Source of the DNA: Asanoa siamensis | GTDB taxonomy: Bacteria; Actinomycetota; Actinomycetes; Mycobacteriales; Micromonosporaceae | Reading direction: 5' to 3' | Length of the DNA: 46,502 bases | Assembly: GCF_016862555.1 (NCBI RefSeq) | Contig: NZ_BONE01000060.1 | Coordinates: 1-46,502, forward strand | Shown here: positions 43,729-46,502 of the stretch, piece after piece | Layout: every line of letters starts with the position of its first letter | How positions within the stretch are numbered: the stretch's first letter is position 1 | The notes under the pieces: model-generated | The model's input: only the letters and a program-made list of their open reading frames with translations | Told to the model about the DNA's origin: nothing | Databases searched by the model: none | Translations under genes and position numbers: made by a program

Positions 43729-44484
43729 GTGGTCAACGAGCAGGAGTTCCTGGCCGGTTACGACCCGCGGGCCTACCCCGCCGTCGCCGTCACGGTCGAC
43801 GTGGTCGCCCTGACCATCCGCGACAACGAGCTCCAGGTCCTGCTGATCCAGCGCGCCGCGCCGCCGTTCGCCGGCTTCTGGGCCCTGCCGGGCGGCTTCG
43901 TCCGGCCCGAGGAGGACCTCGGCGTCGCCGCCCGTCGGGAGTTCGCCGAAGAGACCGGCCTCGGCGGCGAGCCGCTGCGCCGGGTGCATTTCGAGCAGCT
44001 CGCCTCGTACGGCACACCCGAGCGCGACCCCCGGATGCGGATCTTCTCGATCGCCTACCTCGCCTTCGCGCCCGACCTGCCCGAGCCGACCGCCGGTTCC
44101 GACGCCGGCGACGCCCAGTGGCTCGCGCTGACCGCGCTGCCGACCCGCGAGCTGGCCTTCGACCACCGCAAGATCATCGAAGACGGCATCGAGCGCGCCC
44201 GCTCGAAGCTCGAATACACGCCGCTGGCGACCCGGTTCGTCGGCGAGGAGTTCACCATCGCCGACCTGCGGGCCGTCTACGAGACGGTGTGGGGCCACCC
44301 GCTGCACGCCGGCAACTTCCACCGCAAGGTGCTCTCGGTCCCCGGGCTCGTGGAAGGCACCGGCGCCACCACCGAGCACGGCGGCCCCCGCGGCGGGCCC
44401 CGCGCCCGCCTCTACCGCGCCGGCGACGCCCGGCTGCTGCACCCGGCCCTGCTCCGGCCCGCCCGAGAGGAGACCGTCCGATGA
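43729..44484 (+). CDS. NrtR-like Nudix-winged-helix transcriptional regulator
   Basis: 251 aa from GTG, with GGGGAG upstream. The N-terminal Nudix domain (about 15-145) has an intact Nudix box (GGFVRPEEDLGVAARREFAEETGL spans about 64-88; core REFAEE). The C-terminal winged helix (about 175-220: FTIADLRAVYETVWGHPLHA, NFHRKVLSVPGLVEGTG) is the NrtR type. NrtR proteins sense ADP-ribose or related NAD metabolites and repress NAD genes. The catalytic box being intact means hydrolysis cannot be excluded. It overlaps the next gene by 4 nt (ATGA). A disordered tail of about 30 residues ends the protein. Confidence 0.88.
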   Translation: MVNEQEFLAGYDPRAYPAVAVTVDVVALTIRDNELQVLLIQRAAPPFAGFWALPGGFVRPEEDLGVAARREFAEETGLGGEPLRRVHFEQLASYGTPERDPRMRIFSIAYLAFAPDLPEPTAGSDAGDAQWLALTALPTRELAFDHRKIIEDGIERARSKLEYTPLATRFVGEEFTIADLRAVYETVWGHPLHAGNFHRKVLSVPGLVEGTGATTEHGGPRGGPRARLYRAGDARLLHPALLRPAREETVR

Positions 44485-45446
44485 CGACCATCGACGAGGC
44501 GATTCGTCTGGTCCACGCGGCCAACAGCGACGAGGAACTGTTCGGCTCCACCGACCCGCACCGCGGCTACCTGCGGCTGGCCGCGCTGCTGCACCCCGAC
44601 CGGGCCGCGCCGTCGGCCCGGGCGGCGGCCACCGACGCGTTCGTCGCGCTGACCAACCGCTGGCGGGCCCGGGGCACGGTGCTCTTCGGCCGCTACCGGG
44701 TCGGCGGGGTGGCGCACACCGGCGACCTCGCCAACCTCTACGCGATCGGCCACGGGCTGTTCCTCAAGCAGCCGCGGCTGCCCGCCAACAACGACCTGAT
44801 GGAGCGCGAGGCGGCGGCGCTGCGCCGGATCGCCGCCGAAGGCGACCCGCGCTACCTGCCCTACGTGCCGCGCCTGGTCGACACGTTCCGGCACCGTGAC
44901 CCGGGCAGCGGCGCGGAGCGCCGGGTCAACGTGCTCGGCTCCGTGCCCCACCTGTGCAGCGTGGCCGACCTCATCCGGATGAAGCCCGAAGGACTCGACC
45001 CGCGCGACGCCGCGTGGATCTGGCGGCGGCTGCTGGTCGCGCTGGGCCTGGCGCACCGGGCCGGCGTGGTGCACGGCGCCGTGCTGCCCGAGCACATCCT
45101 GGTCGAGACCACCGACCACGGCGTGGTGCTGGTCGACTGGTGCTACTCCGTGATCGACGGTCTCGACCACGTGCCGGCGATGGTTCCGCGCTACGCCGAC
45201 TGGTACCCGCCGGAGGTGCACAAGCGACAGACGCCGAGCCCGGGCACCGACATCGCGATGGCCGCGCGGTCGATGACCGCGCTGATGGGCGGGCACGCGC
45301 CGGCGGCGCTGGTGGCGTTCGCCCGAGGGTGTGCGCTCCCGTCGCAGCAGTCCCGGCCGGACGACGCATGGGAGCTTCTCGCCGAACTCGACGGCGTGCT
45401 CGAAGGACTCTACGGCGAGCGGAAGTTCCGCCCGCTCAACCTTTAA
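44481..45446 (+). CDS. J-domain-like/pseudokinase fusion protein
   Basis: 321 aa. Residues about 5-65 look like a J-domain: helix, the HPD tripeptide (LLHPDRA, residues 38-40) and a third helix (AATDAFVALTNRW). Residues about 70-300 are kinase-like (YRVGGVAHTGDLANLYAI; a catalytic-loop position reading HGAVLPEHIL near 197; VLVDWCYS where DFG would be). The catalytic-loop Asp is replaced by Ala and the Asn by His, so it is probably a pseudokinase or nucleotide-binding scaffold. It overlaps the NrtR-like gene by 4 nt. Function unknown; it may recruit an Hsp70 or a client to the operon's VWA and PurA-like proteins. Confidence 0.75.
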   Translation: MTTIDEAIRLVHAANSDEELFGSTDPHRGYLRLAALLHPDRAAPSARAAATDAFVALTNRWRARGTVLFGRYRVGGVAHTGDLANLYAIGHGLFLKQPRLPANNDLMEREAAALRRIAAEGDPRYLPYVPRLVDTFRHRDPGSGAERRVNVLGSVPHLCSVADLIRMKPEGLDPRDAAWIWRRLLVALGLAHRAGVVHGAVLPEHILVETTDHGVVLVDWCYSVIDGLDHVPAMVPRYADWYPPEVHKRQTPSPGTDIAMAARSMTALMGGHAPAALVAFARGCALPSQQSRPDDAWELLAELDGVLEGLYGERKFRPLNL

Positions 45447-45457
45447 GGAGGCCCGCG

Positions 45458-46420
45458 ATGGGCAGCGGAGTCTGGTCAACCGACGTCTACGATGCCGCCG
45501 ACCGCTACCGGCGCTCGACCGGCCGGAGCGCCTTCGCCTACAGCGACAGCGGCGCACGCACCGTCCACCCCACCCTCGACCCGCACAACACCGTCCGGGA
45601 GAGCCGGGACTCGACCGAGCACCCGGAGTCGCTCTCGATCGCCGTGATCTTCGACGTCACCGGCTCCATGGGTGACGTGCCCCGGGTGCTCCAGACCAAG
45701 CTGCCCAAGCTCCTCAGCCTCCTGCTGCGCAAGAACTACGCCCGCGACCCGCAGATCCTCTTCGGCGCGGTCGGGGACGCCACCTGCGACCGGGTGCCGC
45801 TGCAGATCGGCCAGTTCGAGTCCGACAACCGGATGGACGACCACCTCGGCCGGATCGTGCTCGAGGGCGGTGGCGGCGGGCAGATGTCCGAGTCGTACGA
45901 GCTGGCGTTCTACTACCTCGCCCGGCACACCGAGCTGGACTGCTTCACCAAGCGCGGCCGGCGCGGCTACCTGTTCGTGATCGGCGACGAGCTTGCGTAC
46001 GACCGGGTCAAGGCCCGTGAGGTGCGCAACGTCTGCGGCGACGACCTGCGCGAGGACATCCCGCTGCGGCGGATCGTCTCGGAGGTGCGCCGCAAGTACG
46101 ACACCTACTACCTGCTCCCGAAGGGCGCCAACTATGCCGGCAACGGCACTGTGCTGGACTTCTGGCGCGGGTTGCTCGGCCAGAACGCGATCGAGCTCGA
46201 CGACCCGGACGCGGTCAGCGAGACGATCGCCCTCCTGGTCGGGCTCGGCGAGTCGGCCATCGACCTCGAGTCGGGGCTGGCCGACCTGGCCGACGCGGGC
46301 AGCACGGTGACCAGCGCCGTGTCCTCCGCGTTGGCGCCGGTCGATCGGGGCGGTCGGGTCCTCTCCACCTGGGGCCTGCCGACCACGCTGCAGGGCGACG
46401 ACCGGATCAGCCGGCTATGA
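45458..46420 (+). CDS. VWA-domain protein
   Basis: 320 aa, with AAGGAGG before the ATG. A von Willebrand factor A fold: the metal-site motif DVTGSMGDVP (D66; a DxTxS form of DxSxS), later conserved GGGGGQMSESYELAFYYL and LFVIGDELAYDRV. No signal peptide, so it is cytosolic. VWA proteins typically act as metal-dependent docking partners of AAA or other enzymes. The ATGA overlap with the next gene argues for co-translation. Specific role unknown. Confidence 0.85.
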   Translation: MGSGVWSTDVYDAADRYRRSTGRSAFAYSDSGARTVHPTLDPHNTVRESRDSTEHPESLSIAVIFDVTGSMGDVPRVLQTKLPKLLSLLLRKNYARDPQILFGAVGDATCDRVPLQIGQFESDNRMDDHLGRIVLEGGGGGQMSESYELAFYYLARHTELDCFTKRGRRGYLFVIGDELAYDRVKAREVRNVCGDDLREDIPLRRIVSEVRRKYDTYYLLPKGANYAGNGTVLDFWRGLLGQNAIELDDPDAVSETIALLVGLGESAIDLESGLADLADAGSTVTSAVSSALAPVDRGGRVLSTWGLPTTLQGDDRISRL

Positions 46421-46502
46421 ACCACGTGCTGGTAGCCGACCTGGGATACGGCGACGCGGGCAAGGGGACCGTCGTCGACTGGTTGTGCGCGAAGGGGATC
46501 GA
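46417..46502 (+). CDS. PurA-like protein, truncated by the window end
   Basis: Only the first 28 codons are in view. They read VLVADLGYGDAGKGTVVDWL, which aligns with the GDEGKG P-loop-like opening of adenylosuccinate synthetase. The catalytic Asp and the Lys are kept but Glu is Ala. It overlaps the VWA gene by 4 nt. A divergent paralogue of PurA, not the housekeeping enzyme, is likely. Confidence 0.7.
   Translation, partial: MNHVLVADLGYGDAGKGTVVDWLCAKGI

Overview
The window is very GC-rich DNA with GTG/TTG starts and strongly third-position-GC codon use. It looks like an actinobacterial chromosome, most likely family Micromonosporaceae. This rests on the ESX-type type VII secretion (T7SS) locus, a deazaflavin/F420-type reductase, Mycobacterium-like fadA2/fabG4/htdX genes and many apparently leaderless genes; genus cannot be fixed by eye. 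No rRNA, tRNA, CRISPR, transposase or phage gene was recognised.

Layout. (1) 1-930: a C-rich low-complexity decamer array, then a strong inverted repeat. (2) 930-4165: a partner-switching sensory module with a STAS antagonist, a PAS/GAF-SpoIIE phosphatase and a B12-binding protein carrying the W-x9-EH signature of CarH-type light sensors. (3) 4178-6547: a convergent terminator, a small acidic protein coupled to a DUF998 membrane protein, and an ATP-dependent DNA ligase (LigC type). (4) 6592-25931: an ESX-type T7SS with eccB, eccE, eccD, eccC, two WXG100 proteins, two mycosins, an unrecognised 220-aa protein beside eccE, and two paralogous small/large substrate-like pairs whose large members share a C-terminal acidic/aromatic motif. 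A three-gene block (hydrolase, ECF sigma factor with SnoaL-like domain, F420-type reductase) interrupts it. (5) 26047-30602: DnaA-box-like repeats, gamma-glutamyltransferase, and a two-permease ABC-2 exporter. (6) 30736-33126: a Tat-exported GH99-like enzyme with two discoidin domains. (7) 33148-35972: a membrane protein and galT/galE. (8) 36130-38170: an SDR with a repeat-expanded tail and an ArsR/AHSA1 pair. (9) 38352-39997: a Nudix hydrolase and an AAA ATPase. (10) 40098-43622: divergent fadA2 and fabG4-htdX. (11) 43666-46502 (window end): three operator-like direct repeats and a tightly coupled operon of NrtR-like Nudix-wHTH regulator, J-domain/pseudokinase protein, VWA protein and a divergent PurA-like protein.

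How the parts work together. The T7SS core has all membrane components (EccB-E) and mycosins expected of an ESX machine but no EccA in view. Six of its genes share an extended CCTGGGGAGG-type element just before the start codon. The best candidates for undescribed biology are the NrtR/J-pseudokinase/VWA/PurA-like operon, the B12-photosensor-like partner-switch cassette, and the paired T7SS substrates with their common C-terminal motif. Everything here was read by eye; family assignments come from motifs, not from database searches.
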